Under the pieces are notes generated by a model. That model was not told the origin of the DNA and searched no databases. It saw only the letters and a program-made list of their open reading frames with translations. Source: JBPYFK01 sp051984675 (lineage in GTDB: Bacteria; Actinomycetota; Actinomycetes; Mycobacteriales; Pseudonocardiaceae). From it: a stretch of DNA of 64,000 bases. The stretch is taken from assembly GCA_051984675.1 (NCBI GenBank), contig JBPYFK010000163.1, forward strand, positions 23,361-87,360, written 5' to 3'. Positions 51,599 through 60,514 of this stretch are shown here, one piece after another; position 1 is the stretch's first letter; every line of letters starts with the position of its first letter. A program made the position numbers and the translations under genes.

Positions 51599-52003
51599 TC
51601 ACTCTGCCGCAGTCCTTCGTTGCGATCGACGGCCACCCATGCCGCCGGTCCCGAGGACATATGACTGGACGAGGTGGTTCCAGTTACACGTTCGGCAGAC
51701 CTCGACGACGTAAACGTTGAACTCTACGAACATGGTCGCCATACGCGCCAGCTCCTCAGTGGTCCGCGCCGAGTTCGCCGCGTGTTTGAGCTCGTCACCG
51801 AAAACCCAATTGACCAGAGTGAGCTGCTCCTTGCGGCAGACCGGGCACGTCACGGCCGTCGGTTCCCCGTGGAACTTCGCCGCCTGCAGCAGGTAGGGGC
51901 TGGCGTCGCAGACCTCCATCAACCCGACACGACCAGCGTGCACCTGCGCCAGCAGCGATCGGCGCTGCAGCGCGTAGTCCACTACCTGTCGTTGGGTCCG
52001 CAC
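51599..52003 (-). CDS. DUF5318-like zinc-ribbon protein (Rv0049-like)
   Basis: 134 aa from GTG 52003 (V-R-T-Q-R-Q-V-V-D-Y-A-L); an upstream start at 52027 adds 8 residues. Two paired cysteine motifs, C-P-V-C and C-R-T-C, probably bind one zinc. The central part has V-C-D-A-S-P-Y-L-L. Position between ponA and PadR matches M. tuberculosis Rv0049, a conserved protein of unknown function. Confidence 0.8.
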   Translation of the reverse strand: MRTQRQVVDYALQRRSLLAQVHAGRVGLMEVCDASPYLLQAAKFHGEPTAVTCPVCRKEQLTLVNWVFGDELKHAANSARTTEELARMATMFVEFNVYVVEVCRTCNWNHLVQSYVLGTGGMGGRRSQRRTAAE

Positions 52004-52100
52004 GCCCACAGGGTACGTCCCAAGCACGCCGTCACCATGGGCCGTTCAGGGCAGTACCCCCGTGCCGGAGTCGTCCCGTTTCGAACTTCGGGAAGTGATG

Positions 52101-52117
52101 TATCGGGGCGATATACT
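52101..52117. promoter_or_regulatory. Palindrome overlapping the -10 of padR-ino1
   Basis: TATCG-GGG-CGATA (52101-52113) is a perfect 5-bp inverted repeat overlapping TATACT (52112-52117), a near-consensus -10, 40 bp before the PadR ATG. This suits autorepression by PadR. Confidence 0.55.
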
Positions 52118-52157
52118 GGATCGACCCACGTGACTCGGCGCCGGGCGGAGGTTGGCG

Positions 52158-52715
52158 ATGCTGGAACTGGCCGTGCTCGGCCTCTTGCACGAGGCTCCTA
52201 TGCACGGCTATGAACTGCGAAAACGCCTCCACGAAATTCTCGGCGGGTTCCGCGCGTTCTCGTATGGAACGTTGTACCCGACCTTGCGCAGGCTGCAACG
52301 CGCGGGCCTGATCGAAGAGGAGCCCGAGGACTCCAGCTCGCCGGGATGGAGTCGTCGTTCGCGCCGAGTTTACCGGCTGACCGCGGACGGTAAGGAACGC
52401 TTCACCCAGCTCGTCGGGGACTGCGGACCGCAGGCCTGTACCGACGACTCGTTCGGCGTACACCTGGCATTTTTCTCCCGCACCCCCGCTGAGACCAGGA
52501 TGCGGATTCTTGAGGCGCGCCGGCGGCGGGTCGAGGAGCGCCGGGAGGGACTTCGGGCCGCTCTGGCCAGGGCCGGCGAGCGGCTGGACCGCTACGCCCT
52601 CGAACTGCACCGGCTGGGTCTGGATCACAGCGAGCGGGAAGTCCGCTGGCTCAACGAACTCATCGAGCATGAGCGGGCCGAGCAGGGCAACACAGAACAG
52701 GGAAAGACACGATGA
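52158..52715 (+). CDS. PadR-family transcriptional regulator
   Basis: 185 aa from ATG 52158 (GGAGG 6 nt upstream). PadR winged helix: L-G-L-L-H-E-A-P-M-H-G-Y-E-L-R-K-R-L and S-Y-G-T-L-Y-P-T-L-R-R-L, followed by a long coiled-coil dimerisation helix. Its stop overlaps the ino1 start (ATGA), as with the PadR-like gene beside mycobacterial ino1 (Rv0047c). It is the probable repressor of inositol synthesis from the palindrome at 52101. Confidence 0.93.
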   Translation: MLELAVLGLLHEAPMHGYELRKRLHEILGGFRAFSYGTLYPTLRRLQRAGLIEEEPEDSSSPGWSRRSRRVYRLTADGKERFTQLVGDCGPQACTDDSFGVHLAFFSRTPAETRMRILEARRRRVEERREGLRAALARAGERLDRYALELHRLGLDHSEREVRWLNELIEHERAEQGNTEQGKTR

Positions 52716-53848
52716 CCAAGAAGGAGGGCCCGGCCATGGGCGGAGATCGTCGCGGTGAGGGCACCAGGTCCGGTCAGGTCCGGGTGGCGATCGTCGGCGT
52801 CGGGAACTGCGCGGCGTCGCTGGTGCAGGGCGTGCACTACTACGCCGACACTGACCCGGAAAGCCGGGTTCCGGGCCTCATGCACGTCGAGTTCGGGGAC
52901 TATCACGTCCGCGATGTGAACTTCGTCGCCGCGTTCGACGTGGATGCCAAGAAGGTCGGCCGCGACCTCTCCGAGGCCATCGTGTCCAGCGAGAACAATA
53001 CGATCAAGATCACCGAGGTGCCGCCGCTGGGCGTCCCGGTGCAACGCGGTCACACGCTGGACGGCCTGGGCAAATTCTACCGGGAGACCATCGAGGAGTC
53101 CGACGAGGAACCGGTGGACGTGGTGGGGGCGCTGCGCGAGGCCGAGGTCGACGTGCTGGTGTCCTACCTGCCGGTGGGTTCGGAGGAGGCGGACCGCTTC
53201 TACGCCGAATGCGCGCTCGAAGCTGGCGTGGCGTTCGTCAACGCGCTGCCGGTGTTCATCGCCTCCGACCCGGATTGGGCGCGCAGGTTCACCGAGGCCG
53301 GTGTCCCGATCATCGGCGACGACATCAAGTCGCAGGTGGGGGCGACGATCACACACCGGGTACTGACCAAGCTGTTCGAGGACCGCGGGGTGCACCTGGA
53401 CCGCACGATGCAGCTCAACGTCGGCGGAAACATGGACTTCTTGAACATGAAGGAGTTGGAGCGGCTGGAGTCGAAGAAGACGTCCAAGACCCAGTCCGTG
53501 ACCTCTCAGGTGCAGCGCGACCTGGGCAAGCGCAACGTGCACATCGGCCCGTCCGACTACGTGCCCTGGTTGGATGACCGCAAGTGGGCCTACATCCGCC
53601 TGGAGGGTCGCGCGTTCGGCGACGTGCCGCTGAACCTGGAGTACAAGCTGGAGGTGTGGGACTCGCCGAACTCGGCGGGGATCATCATCGACGCCATCCG
53701 CGCCGCGAAGATCGCCAAAGATCGCGGCATCGGTGGACCGGTGTTGTCGGCGTCCTCGTACTTCATGAAGTCGCCGCCCGAGCAGTACTCGGACTCGCAG
53801 GCGTACCAGGCCGTCGAGGACTTCATCGCCGGCAAGATCGACCAGTAG
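52712..53848 (+). CDS. ino1: Inositol-3-phosphate synthase
   Basis: 378 aa, the actinobacterial short form. Rossmann N-terminus V-A-I-V-G-V-G-N-C-A-A-S (about 25-36), the L-P-V-G-S-E motif, G-D-D-I-K-S-Q-V-G-A-T and L-N-V-G-G-N-M-D-F are family signatures. It converts glucose-6-phosphate to myo-inositol-3-phosphate with NAD+, the first step to phosphatidylinositol, PIM lipids and mycothiol. Coupled to PadR through ATGA. Confidence 0.97.
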   Translation: MTKKEGPAMGGDRRGEGTRSGQVRVAIVGVGNCAASLVQGVHYYADTDPESRVPGLMHVEFGDYHVRDVNFVAAFDVDAKKVGRDLSEAIVSSENNTIKITEVPPLGVPVQRGHTLDGLGKFYRETIEESDEEPVDVVGALREAEVDVLVSYLPVGSEEADRFYAECALEAGVAFVNALPVFIASDPDWARRFTEAGVPIIGDDIKSQVGATITHRVLTKLFEDRGVHLDRTMQLNVGGNMDFLNMKELERLESKKTSKTQSVTSQVQRDLGKRNVHIGPSDYVPWLDDRKWAYIRLEGRAFGDVPLNLEYKLEVWDSPNSAGIIIDAIRAAKIAKDRGIGGPVLSASSYFMKSPPEQYSDSQAYQAVEDFIAGKIDQ

Positions 53849-53864
53849 CGCTTACCCTGCTTGG

Positions 53865-53897
53865 TGGGGTGGCTTTGACGACGTCAGAGTCACCCCA
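53865..53897. terminator. Bidirectional hairpin after ino1
   Basis: TGGGGTG (53865-53871) pairs with CACCCCA (53891-53897) around an inner TGAC-GAC-GTCA stem; it lies between convergent ino1 and the GGDEF gene. Confidence 0.65.
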
Positions 53898-53914
53898 CAG
53901 TCATTCCCAGCGCT

Positions 53915-54781
53915 TCACTCGGAGATCGAGGAGCGGTAGTGCTGGAGTTGTTGCTCGGCATGGCCGAGCACCGAGTGCACCGGAGCGCGACCGTCCGTAG
54001 TCACCCACGACACCCGCAGCGCAGGGCGAATCCTGTGGCCACCAATGCGCATCGGCCAGCCGGCCACTTCCCGTGCCTTCTCCGCGATTTCCTCGCCGGT
54101 GCCGCTGGAATGCTCGGCGACGACGGCGAACTCGTCACCGCCGTACCGCGCGACCGTGTGGTCGTCGCGCATTCCTTGCCGTAGCCGGAGCGACAGCATC
54201 CCCAGCAGTTCGTCGCCCGCGCTGAAGCCGTGCTCGACGTTGAAGTCCCGCAGCTGCCGGACGTCGACCAGCACGAGGGTCGCCAGCGTGCCGTGCGTCC
54301 GGGCGCGGACCAGCGACTGCTCCAGCCTGTCCAGCAACAGTGCCCGCCCGGGGAGTCCGGTCAACGGGTCGAGCAGACCACGACTGTGTGACACACCGGA
54401 GTGGACCGGTTGCAGCAGCATGAAAACCCGGCGGCGCCCTTGCACCTCGACCGGGTGATAGTCGGCCCAGATCCGACTTTGCGGGTGACCGTCCCGGGAC
54501 ACCACCATCGGGGTGGACAGGGGTGCCTCCGCGCGCAGGACTTGGCGGGTCAGGTCCGACCAGTCGGGCATCGGCGCGCCGGTGTCGTCCCGGGCGCACC
54601 AGCCCTCCGGCCTCGTGCCGGTGAGCAGGTCGGTCTTGGCGAGCTGCATCAACTCGGCGGCGACCTCGTTCGTCGCGAGCACCTGGCCGTGCTCGTCCGT
54701 CACGAGCACACCCACGGTCAAGCCGGTGATGAACTCGTCCCAGATCGAGGCGACTTCCGGCGCCGCGTCCAGCACGCTCAT
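53915..54781 (-). CDS. PAS-GGDEF diguanylate cyclase-like protein (cytoplasmic)
   Basis: 288 aa from ATG 54781 (GGAGGGGGGT upstream). A PAS-like sensor (about 10-115: G-V-L-V-T-D-E-H-G-Q-V-L-A-T-N) precedes a GGDEF domain with intact R-Y-G-G-D-E-F. The inhibitory I-site reads R-D-D-H instead of R-x-x-D, so product inhibition may be lost. No EAL domain. It would make c-di-GMP; activity unproven. Confidence 0.85.
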   Translation of the reverse strand: MSVLDAAPEVASIWDEFITGLTVGVLVTDEHGQVLATNEVAAELMQLAKTDLLTGTRPEGWCARDDTGAPMPDWSDLTRQVLRAEAPLSTPMVVSRDGHPQSRIWADYHPVEVQGRRRVFMLLQPVHSGVSHSRGLLDPLTGLPGRALLLDRLEQSLVRARTHGTLATLVLVDVRQLRDFNVEHGFSAGDELLGMLSLRLRQGMRDDHTVARYGGDEFAVVAEHSSGTGEEIAEKAREVAGWPMRIGGHRIRPALRVSWVTTDGRAPVHSVLGHAEQQLQHYRSSISE

Positions 54782-55204
54782 TGGGCTACCCCCTCCCGCC
54801 GAACGAAGCAGTCCACCCGAGCCTCCTCTGCGACCTGGGAGAAATTCAAGGGTTCCCACACCACCCGTAAAGGTGGTCTTGAAAGAAGGTGAATGACGGA
54901 GGGTGTCCAACGCCTCACGGCAGAGCCTCGCGGACCAATCGATGACAGAGCTTGACCTGTTGTCACCAGCACACCCGCACGTTTCGGGCAAATCGCGCGA
55001 AAACCGTCACCCAAAAGAGAGAAACCACACAGGTGAACGCGCGACATGGATAACAGTCGGTAACAGTTCTCGCCATCCTGCCGACACCGCACGGGGGTCG
55101 CTGTGGTTCGCCCGTAGGCTGGGCGCGGTTTCCCGCTCCCCAGTCCCGGTGATCCGGTCCGTCCACGGGACCGGTCACCCGAGGTCTGTCGATCTGGATG
55201 GTGA
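54782..55204. other. Intergenic region between divergent GGDEF and GT87 genes
   Basis: About 420 bp; AT-richer around 54960-55070. Open frames crossing it have no codon bias or ribosome sites. Likely holds both promoters. Confidence 0.4.
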
Positions 55205-56530
55205 ATGGTGTCGCTGACGGGGTTCGCTCCGGTAGTTCGATCGCTGGTCGCACGGCTGCGCGGGCACCGCAAGCTGCTGGCGGTGATCGCGGTGGCGGAG
55301 CTGATCTCGGTGATCATGGTCTCCTCGGTCAGCCCGCACGACCACATCGACGGCGAGGTCTACCGGCTCGGCGCGCAAGCCTGGGCGACCGGCCATGACG
55401 TGTACAACAACCTGCCCGCCACCGAGTCCGGCCTGCGACTGCCGTTCATCTACCCGCCGTTCGCGGCGATCGTGTTCAGCCCGCTGGCGCTGGTGTCGAA
55501 GACCAAGACCGTGATCGTGATCATGGCGGTCAGCCATGTCATGCTGCTGGGCACGCTGTACGTCGTGCTCAGCTCGGCGCCCTTCCTCGCCGCGCACCGG
55601 GACAAGGTGCTGGTGGTGAGCGCGGCGGTGCTCCCGCTGGCCACGATCAGCGAGCCGGTGCTGGAAACCCTCACCTACGCGCAGATCAACATCGTGCTGA
55701 TGGCGCTGGTCACGGTGGACTGCCTGTGGCGAACCCCGGACGGTGCGAAGAAACTCCCGTACCCGCGCGGAATGCTGATCGGCATCGCAGCCGGGCTCAA
55801 GCTGACGCCGCTGGCGTTCCTGCTGTTCCTGCTGCTGCGCAAGGACTACCGCGCGATCGTGACGGCGGTGCTGACCTTCCTGGGCACAGTCGCCGTCGGA
55901 GTGCTGTTCGCATTCGATGACGCCAAGGAGTTCTGGCTGCACGACATGCTCGCCAGCAGCAACGTGTCATTCGGACCGAAATACCCTGGTGACGCGGCAG
56001 TTTACGCCGGTAACCAGTCGTTGCGGTCGGCGCTGACCAAGCTGGGCCTGCACGGGACGCCGTTGACGGTGGTCTTCGGGCTGGCGGCGCTGGTGGTGGC
56101 CGCGCTCGCGGTCATCGGCATCGTGCACGCGTTGCGGTTCGCGGACCTCCCGCTGGCGGTGGCGATCAACGGCATCCTGAGCCTGCTGGTCTCGCCGATT
56201 TCCTGGTCGCATCACTGGGTCTGGGCGGTGCCGACGCTCGTTCTGCTGCTCGGCAGGTCGTTCATCAAGCAGGACTGGCCGGCGCTGGTCATCACGTCGC
56301 TGGTGGCGGGGTTCTTCCTGATGGGCCCGCACTGGAAGGTGCCGCAGGGCAACGGCAAGGAGCTGCGCTGGAACTTCTTCGAGCAGCTCGTGGGTAACGC
56401 TTACGTCTACTTCGGTCTCGCGTTCCTGTGCTACTGCGCTTGGTCCTGGTGGCGGTCACGCCGCATCCGGCATCTCGCCGACCCGCAGCCCGACGAATCC
56501 ACCGCACAGCTCGTCGAGCCTGTCGCGTAA
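55205..56530 (+). CDS. GT87-family glycosyltransferase (3), PimE-like
   Basis: 441 aa, ~10 hydrophobic helices. Landmarks: an H-I-D-G-E-V-Y-R-L-G-A loop with an acidic residue after TM1 (expected catalytic base region), L-P-F-I-Y-P-P-F-A-A, G-L-K-L-T-P-L and S-P-I-S-W-S-H-H-W. These match alpha-(1->2)-mannosyltransferases such as mycobacterial PimE more closely than the other two GT87 genes here. It probably elongates phosphatidylinositol mannosides or lipoarabinomannan, consistent with nearby ino1. ATG 55205 versus GTG 55208 is uncertain. Confidence 0.87.
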   Translation: MVSLTGFAPVVRSLVARLRGHRKLLAVIAVAELISVIMVSSVSPHDHIDGEVYRLGAQAWATGHDVYNNLPATESGLRLPFIYPPFAAIVFSPLALVSKTKTVIVIMAVSHVMLLGTLYVVLSSAPFLAAHRDKVLVVSAAVLPLATISEPVLETLTYAQINIVLMALVTVDCLWRTPDGAKKLPYPRGMLIGIAAGLKLTPLAFLLFLLLRKDYRAIVTAVLTFLGTVAVGVLFAFDDAKEFWLHDMLASSNVSFGPKYPGDAAVYAGNQSLRSALTKLGLHGTPLTVVFGLAALVVAALAVIGIVHALRFADLPLAVAINGILSLLVSPISWSHHWVWAVPTLVLLLGRSFIKQDWPALVITSLVAGFFLMGPHWKVPQGNGKELRWNFFEQLVGNAYVYFGLAFLCYCAWSWWRSRRIRHLADPQPDESTAQLVEPVA

Positions 56531-56541
56531 CGGCAACGAAA

Positions 56542-56581
56542 CGGCGGGGGCAGGAAATCCGGTGACTTCCTGCCCCCGCCG
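56542..56581. terminator. Strong bidirectional terminator
   Basis: Perfect 15-bp stem (56542-56556 with 56567-56581), 10-nt loop, between the convergent GT87 gene and the exported-protein gene. Confidence 0.85.
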
Positions 56582-56602
56582 TGGTGCGAGCGACCGTTCG
56601 CC

Positions 56603-58039
56603 TCAGATCCGAGCCGGCAGCCTGTCCAGCGGCGGCATCGAGGTGACGTTCAGGGCTTGGAACAGCGGGGCAGTGTCGTCCAACCCAGGCGTCGGCAGCG
56701 TCTGACCCCGCAAGGCCGAGATGTGCGGCAGCTTGCCGAGTCCGGGCAGCGTGCCCTTGCGAGGCTCCGCCGAACGCTGCGACGGAATCGGCGCGGCGGG
56801 CATCTGAGCCACAACGTCGCGCTCGGGAACAGCCGTCATCAGCTCGTCCACGACGTACACCGCGACGTCAGAGAACGCGGGCTTGTCGGAGAACGCCGGC
56901 AGCTGCGGTGCGGCGGGCGCGCTACGGCCGGTCGGTGCGGGCAGCTCGGACGCGTAGTCGCCGACCCGGTCGACGACCGGCACCGAGGTGTTCCCACCAC
57001 CGCCCGCGTTCAGTTTCCCGAACGGCGGCAGCGGTGTTTGGACGCCCGGCTGGCCGTCGTTGTCGCGGGCGACCGGGCGGGTGGTCCGCGCCGGGCTGGT
57101 CAGCGTGTCCACCAGTGGAAGGTCGCGGAGGTTCGGAACCTCGTTGGCCTTGTCCTGGAACTCGCCGGGCACCGCCAGCGGCACCGTGTCCCGGACCGCG
57201 TGCCGGAGGTTCGGCGCCGCGCGGGTCAGCGTCGAACGGAGCAGATCATTGGGCACGGTGTGGATCGTCGGCGCCAGGTGACCCGCGGACGTGAGGTCCA
57301 GGTCACGCGGGGACACCAGACCGCCGGGGTGAGCGGCCTGGTCGAGCGCCTGCCGCCACAGCGCGACGATGCTGTCCGACCTCTCGGCCGCGAAGCCCTC
57401 GACGACCGCCGGGTCCGTGCTGGGATTCACCACCGGTGCAGGGAGAGGTGCGCCAGCGGCGCGAAAAGCACTATCCGGGGCTGACCGTGCACCTTCGATC
57501 ACGTGCCCGATCGGTCCGGCCCAGGTCAGCGACCGGTGGAAGCCTTGAGCGGGGGTGCCGATCGAGCTCGGGTGGGGCACCGGCAGGCCGGGCGGGGTGC
57601 GGGAGTCGCCGGGCAACGCCGGGTCGGCGACCCACCCCGCCAGCTGCAGCGGTGTCGTGGTGGCCCTTCCGACCGGATTCTGGGGCAGCCAGTGCTGGTC
57701 GCGGATCACCGGCAGCTCCTGGGTGACCGCGTCGGACAGCGAGTGCCTGGAGCGGTGGTGCGGGGCTCCGGTGTCGACCAGCGGCCGGTTGTAGGTCACG
57801 CCCGGCCGGTTGGCGGTCATGTCGCCCAGCGACTGCGGCGGAGCCGGGTTGTTCTCGGGGAACAGCTCGCCGGAGATGCACCGGAAGCCCCAGCCCGACC
57901 CGTGGTCGGCGAGCTCACCGAGGGGCTGCTGGGCGTGGTCCGGGCACGTGTCGGAGGCCGACGCGACCCCGGATCCGACGGCGATCATGCCACCGGTGAA
58001 CAGAGCGGCCTGCACACCGCGCTTGGCCCAAGTCTGCAT
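56603..58039 (-). CDS. Large secreted Pro-rich protein
   Basis: 478 aa from ATG 58039 (GGAG 7 nt upstream; a start at 58084 lacks one). The N-terminus M-Q-T-W-A-K-R-G-V-Q-A-A-L-F-T-G is a signal peptide ending G-V-A-S-A. The exported part is Pro/Ala/Leu-rich with regular L-P-x-x-x motifs and two early cysteines, with no known domain. A second exported protein of similar style follows upstream on the same strand. Possibly a cell-surface structural or filament protein; unproven. Confidence 0.72.
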   Translation of the reverse strand: MQTWAKRGVQAALFTGGMIAVGSGVASASDTCPDHAQQPLGELADHGSGWGFRCISGELFPENNPAPPQSLGDMTANRPGVTYNRPLVDTGAPHHRSRHSLSDAVTQELPVIRDQHWLPQNPVGRATTTPLQLAGWVADPALPGDSRTPPGLPVPHPSSIGTPAQGFHRSLTWAGPIGHVIEGARSAPDSAFRAAGAPLPAPVVNPSTDPAVVEGFAAERSDSIVALWRQALDQAAHPGGLVSPRDLDLTSAGHLAPTIHTVPNDLLRSTLTRAAPNLRHAVRDTVPLAVPGEFQDKANEVPNLRDLPLVDTLTSPARTTRPVARDNDGQPGVQTPLPPFGKLNAGGGGNTSVPVVDRVGDYASELPAPTGRSAPAAPQLPAFSDKPAFSDVAVYVVDELMTAVPERDVVAQMPAAPIPSQRSAEPRKGTLPGLGKLPHISALRGQTLPTPGLDDTAPLFQALNVTSMPPLDRLPARI

Positions 58040-58180
58040 GGAAAGTCTCCTTCGGGGTTCCCCTGGAAAGGGGCGGGAGGTCAACGATCAGTCGATGCGG
58101 GCGGGGATCTCGCGCGGCACGTCGAGGAGCGCGCGGCTGGCAGGCTCAGCGGTCACACGTCGACCGCGAGCCAGGGGCGT

Positions 58181-59131
58181 TCAGTCCGGGGTTGTGCCCG
58201 GTTGCGGGTTGGTGCCGCCAACCGGGGACGACGCGCTGTACCGCACGGCGCGCCCAGCGCCGGGAACGGGCGACGCCGTGTCGGTCGCATACCAGGCAAT
58301 CCCGAGGCCGCCGCCGGAACCGTGGTCGTCCGGGGTGCACGCGCAGCCGGCGCCACCGGCCGGCAGGGCGGGCAGGAACGGCTCGGGATGCGGGGCTGCC
58401 GGAGCGCTCGGTTGGCCGGAACGGTCCGGTCCGGTGCCCGAAGCTCTCGGGATGGCCGGGAGGTCACCAGCGCCAGTGGCGGCGGGCAACGGAGACACCG
58501 CCGACCGCGCCGCGGAGGGCTCGTGCGGGAGGTTGTGCGGCTCCGGTGGTGTTGACAGCGCGGGCGGGCTCCCGAGCCCGCTCAGGTTGCCCGGCGCCCC
58601 GACGCCCGCGAGGTCTTTCTGCAGGTGGGGCAGGGCCGTGCCCATGACCGTCCATAGCGGACTCTGAACGTCGGAGAGCGTCTGGTGGAACTGCTCCGGG
58701 CTCAACCGGCCAGCGTCATGCGCACCCGGGGACGGCCGCGGAGCAGCGGTTTCGGCTACCCTCTCGACCGGTTTCAGCACTTGTCGCGCGGCGGGCAGCG
58801 CGCCGGCCGCCGGGCCGGGCAACCCGCCAGGCTTCGCCGGCACCGCGACAGGCCCGGCGAGTTCGGCGCCCAGGGTCGTCAGCTTGCCCAGCAGCGGTGG
58901 CTGGTCTGGACCGGGCTGGCCAGCGGCTGGCTGCCCGGGACCCGGCGGCAGATCGACCACGGCGGAGTCCACCGTGGAGGACGAATCGCTGGGCTGCGAG
59001 TCCGCCCACGCGACGCCGGAGCCGAGCACGCACGCGACGGAACCGCCGGCCACCGCTCCCGCGACGATCAGGGCACGCGCGAGGAGCCGCTTCACGCGGC
59101 TGCTGCCCGTGCGCTGATCGGCTCCCGCCAT
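58181..59131 (-). CDS. Secreted Pro/Gly-rich protein
   Basis: 316 aa from ATG 59131 (AGGAG 11 nt upstream). Residues ~12-40 form a signal peptide (V-K-R-L-L-A-R-A-L-I-V-A-G ... A-W-A-D-S). The rest is Pro/Gly/Ala-rich, with cysteines in G-C-A-C-T-P-D-D. It lies 141 bp upstream of the previous secreted-protein gene, same strand; the two may be co-expressed. No domain recognised. Confidence 0.7.
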   Translation of the reverse strand: MAGADQRTGSSRVKRLLARALIVAGAVAGGSVACVLGSGVAWADSQPSDSSSTVDSAVVDLPPGPGQPAAGQPGPDQPPLLGKLTTLGAELAGPVAVPAKPGGLPGPAAGALPAARQVLKPVERVAETAAPRPSPGAHDAGRLSPEQFHQTLSDVQSPLWTVMGTALPHLQKDLAGVGAPGNLSGLGSPPALSTPPEPHNLPHEPSAARSAVSPLPAATGAGDLPAIPRASGTGPDRSGQPSAPAAPHPEPFLPALPAGGAGCACTPDDHGSGGGLGIAWYATDTASPVPGAGRAVRYSASSPVGGTNPQPGTTPD

Positions 59132-59351
59132 CAGGTCGCTGTCTCCTGACGAAGTCGTCTCGCTCCTGGAGGCCCGGCTGGCTCCTGCCGCCGCATGCCG
59201 AGGCAAACTCTTGCAAAAGCGGGAGCCGAAACGCATCCGCAGCGTGCAAAGATCGCTACATCGTGTTACGAGTTCCGGGTGGCGGACCGCCCTGTGACGG
59301 GATCGGCGGTGGGACCGCGCGGACTTCACACCGCGAGCCACCTTCCCCGGT

Positions 59352-59357
59352 TACGGT
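59352..59357 (+). promoter_or_regulatory. Predicted -10 of a leaderless promoter (AI-2E permease)
   Basis: TACGGT (TANNNT) ends 7 nt before GTG 59365; no Shine-Dalgarno. Confidence 0.5.
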
Positions 59358-59364
59358 GGCAGGC

Positions 59365-60498
59365 GTGAGCGACGCCAAGATCGCCGCCAGCGACGACGCG
59401 GCCGATTCCGTTCCCCGGGTGTTGCGGGTTTCCGCGGCGGTCAGCTGGCGATTCCTGGTTGTGATCGGGGCCCTGTACGTACTCGGAACAGTCGTGTCCC
59501 GGCTGTTCGTGGTCGTGATCCCGGTCGCGATCGCGTTGCTGCTGTCGGCTTTGCTGGCACCGGCCGTGGAGCGGTTGGGCCGGTGGCGCATCCCCCGGGC
59601 GCTGTCCACGGTGGTCGTGCTCATCGGCGGGCTGGCCGTGGTTGGCGGTGTGCTCACCTTCGTGATCAACGCGTTCATCGCGGGGTTTCCCGACCTGCAG
59701 CATCAGGTCGTGCTCAGCTTGAACCAGATCAGGGACTGGCTGGCACACGGTCCGCTGCACCTGCGTGGGGACCAGATCGACGGCTACGTGCACGAGGCGC
59801 AGCGATGGTTGCAGGAGAACCAGGCCGTGCTCACCTCGGGTGCGCTGACCACTGCCCTGACCTTCGGCAGTCTGCTCACCGGGCTGTTGCTGATGCTGTT
59901 CACGCTGATCTTCTTCCTGCACGACGGGCGGAAGATCTGGCAGTTCGTGCTGCGCATCGTGCCGCGCGACGCGCGCGACTCGGTCGACCTCGCGGGTGCG
60001 CGCGGCTTCGCCTCGCTCGTCGGTTTCGTGCGGGCGACCGCCCTGGTGGCCACGGCGGACGCGCTGGGTATCGCGCTGGGCCTGGTCATCATCGGCGTCC
60101 CGCTGGCGGCGCCGCTGGCGGCCCTGGTCTTTCTCGGTGGTTTCGTACCGATCGTCGGAGCGGTGGCCTCCGGCGCGGTCGCGGTGCTGGTCGCGCTGGT
60201 GGCGAAAGGGCCGATCTCGGCGCTGCTGGTGCTGGCGGTCGTGCTGGCCGTGAACCAGATCGAGGGGAACCTGCTCCAGCCGCTGCTGCTGGGCCGGGCG
60301 GTGCGCATTCACGCGCTGGCGGTCGTGCTGGCGATCAGTGCGGGTGTCGTGATCTCGGGGATCGTGGGGGCGTTGCTGGCGGTGCCGACCGTCGCGGTAC
60401 TCAACGCCGCGATTCGTTCATTGGTGGGGGAACAACCCCCGGTAGAGCCGGAAGCTTCCGCCACAGCCCATACCGGGGGCGACGAAGAGAGTCCATAA
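59365..60498 (+). CDS. AI-2E family permease-like membrane protein
   Basis: 377 aa from GTG 59365. Eight or so hydrophobic segments in the AI-2E (YdiK/TqsA/PerM) layout: a double helix pair, a ~100-residue soluble loop containing D-L-Q-H-Q-V-V-L-S-L, then F-V-P-I-V-G-A-V-A-S and N-Q-I-E-G-N-L-L-Q-P-L-L-L-G, the family signature. Family members move small molecules or act as Na+/H+ antiporters; the name does not prove autoinducer transport. Confidence 0.9.
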   Translation: MSDAKIAASDDAADSVPRVLRVSAAVSWRFLVVIGALYVLGTVVSRLFVVVIPVAIALLLSALLAPAVERLGRWRIPRALSTVVVLIGGLAVVGGVLTFVINAFIAGFPDLQHQVVLSLNQIRDWLAHGPLHLRGDQIDGYVHEAQRWLQENQAVLTSGALTTALTFGSLLTGLLLMLFTLIFFLHDGRKIWQFVLRIVPRDARDSVDLAGARGFASLVGFVRATALVATADALGIALGLVIIGVPLAAPLAALVFLGGFVPIVGAVASGAVAVLVALVAKGPISALLVLAVVLAVNQIEGNLLQPLLLGRAVRIHALAVVLAISAGVVISGIVGALLAVPTVAVLNAAIRSLVGEQPPVEPEASATAHTGGDEESP

Positions 60499-60514
60499 TG
60501 GACTGATCGACCGC

